Assembly (NCBI GenBank): GCA_016872225.1
Contig: VHAW01000082.1
Coordinates: 1-7,882 of the forward strand
Direction of reading: 5' to 3'
DNA length: 7,882 nucleotides
DNA from: Sphingomonadales bacterium
GTDB lineage: Bacteria; Bacteroidota; Bacteroidia; UBA7662
Notes under the pieces: model-generated
The model's database searches: none
Told to the model about the DNA's origin: nothing
What the model saw: only the letters and a program-made list of their open reading frames with translations
Made by a program: the position numbers and the translations under genes
Shown: one piece after another, positions 7,340 through 7,882 of the stretch
Numbering within the stretch: the first letter of the stretch is position 1
Layout of the letters: each line of letters opens with the position of its first letter

Positions 7340-7645
7340 ATGAGCCATCGTATTCGCATCAAACTCAAGTCCTACGATCATAATCTGGTCGATAAATCGG
7401 CGGAGAAAATTGTCAAGACCGTCAAAATGACGGGTGCTGTGGTCAGCGGACCTATCCCGTTGCCTACCGAGAAGAAAATTTACACCGTGCTTAAATCTCC
7501 CCATGTTAACAAGAAAGCGCGTGAGCAGTTTCAATTGTGCTCCTATAAAAGGGTGATGGACATCCATAGTTCCTCCTCCAAAACCGTGGATGCTCTTATG
7601 AAACTGGAATTGCCCAGTGGTGTTGATGTTGAAATCAAAGTCTAA
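7340..7645 (+). CDS. rpsJ: 30S ribosomal protein S10 (NusE)
   Basis: Protein of the 30S head; in other bacteria it also acts as NusE, the NusB partner in antitermination and a NusG contact for transcription-translation coupling. It is 101 residues, near the E. coli 103. Motifs include RIRIKLKSYDHNLVDKSAE (4-22), TGAVVSGPIPLPTEK (31-45), YTVLKSPHVNKKAREQF (48-64) and the C-terminal TVDALMKLELPSGVDVEI (82-99). The start ATG at 7340 lies 8 bases after the fusA stop, so the two are almost certainly co-transcribed and possibly translationally coupled. No tuf gene intervenes, joining the str and S10 blocks into one operon, as is usual in Bacteroidota. Confidence 0.98.
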   Translation: MSHRIRIKLKSYDHNLVDKSAEKIVKTVKMTGAVVSGPIPLPTEKKIYTVLKSPHVNKKAREQFQLCSYKRVMDIHSSSSKTVDALMKLELPSGVDVEIKV

Positions 7646-7649
7646 CGTT

Positions 7650-7882
7650 ATGTCAGGAATAATTGGTAAGAAAATTGGTATGACCTCGGTTTTTGCGGCC
7701 GATGGTGCAATGGTTCCTTGTACCGTATTGGAGGCCGGTCCTTGTGTGGTCACCCAAGTACGCGCCAAAGACAAGGATGGGTATGAGGCCATTCAGCTCT
7801 CTTACGGTGATCGTAAAGAGAAATCCTCCAATAAGCCTGCTATCGGACATTTCAAAAAGGCGGGCACTGGCCCCAAGGCTAA
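7650..7882 (+). CDS. rplC: 50S ribosomal protein L3, 3' end beyond window
   Basis: Large-subunit protein that binds 23S rRNA early in assembly and reaches toward the peptidyl-transferase centre. Only the first 77 residues are visible and the frame is open to the window edge. The N-terminus MSGIIGKKIGMTSVF (1-15) is the classic L3 beginning, followed by PCTVLEAGPCVVTQVRAKDK (23-42), GYEAIQLSYGDRK (44-56) and NKPAIGHFKKAG (61-72). The ATG at 7650 lies four bases after the rpsJ stop, with no Shine-Dalgarno sequence, consistent with tight coupling within the operon. The family is usually just over 200 residues, so roughly two thirds of the gene lies outside. The next expected genes would be rplD, rplW and rplB, by analogy to the S10 operon; this is not seen here. 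Confidence 0.96.
   Translation, partial: MSGIIGKKIGMTSVFAADGAMVPCTVLEAGPCVVTQVRAKDKDGYEAIQLSYGDRKEKSSNKPAIGHFKKAGTGPKA

Noticed and set aside
1..7882. A novel defence, mobile or otherwise undescribed system
   Set aside because: Almost every base is accounted for by seven well-known housekeeping genes. There are no direct-repeat arrays, transposase-like genes, attachment sites, unexplained gaps over 300 bases or compositional breaks that I can see.

Overview
This is an ordinary chromosomal core-genome segment from a bacterium that most likely belongs to the Bacteroidota. Three observations support that placement. The order rpsL-rpsG-fusA-rpsJ-rplC has no tuf gene between fusA and rpsJ. Most starts have no Shine-Dalgarno sequence. 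Two promoters match the Bacteroidota pattern (TTG or TTTG, about 20 bases, then TAnnTTTG). Protein details such as GRGKFADI in EF-G and MRYQPLN at the start of the aminopeptidase fit the same phylum. Base composition looks close to half G+C. I cannot name a genus.

Layout. Positions 1-1317 (+) hold pntB, the beta subunit of the proton-translocating NAD(P) transhydrogenase, whose N-terminus is cut by the window edge. A 135-base gap with a perfect 9-bp inverted repeat follows, then gltA, citrate synthase (1453-2742, +). Convergent to gltA, 39 bases away, is a peptidase M24 / Xaa-Pro aminopeptidase gene (2782-4074, -). It diverges from the str/S10 ribosomal operon across a 186-base region with one promoter facing each way. 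The operon contains rpsL (S12), rpsG (S7), fusA (EF-G), rpsJ (S10) and the start of rplC (L3), which runs off the right edge.

How the genes work together. pntB and gltA belong to central metabolism: NADPH supply from the proton-motive force, and entry of acetyl-CoA into the TCA cycle. The aminopeptidase is a housekeeping enzyme of peptide turnover. The right half is one tightly packed translation operon encoding ribosomal proteins and the translocase that acts on the ribosome. All five complete genes, and the two edge-truncated ones, are intact in the parts that can be read.

I found no mobile element, CRISPR array, tRNA, rRNA or phage gene, and no sign of an undescribed system. The points worth a second look are small: the divergent promoter pair and the start correction it implies for the aminopeptidase, a transhydrogenase membrane domain with no histidine, and the inverted repeat upstream of gltA.
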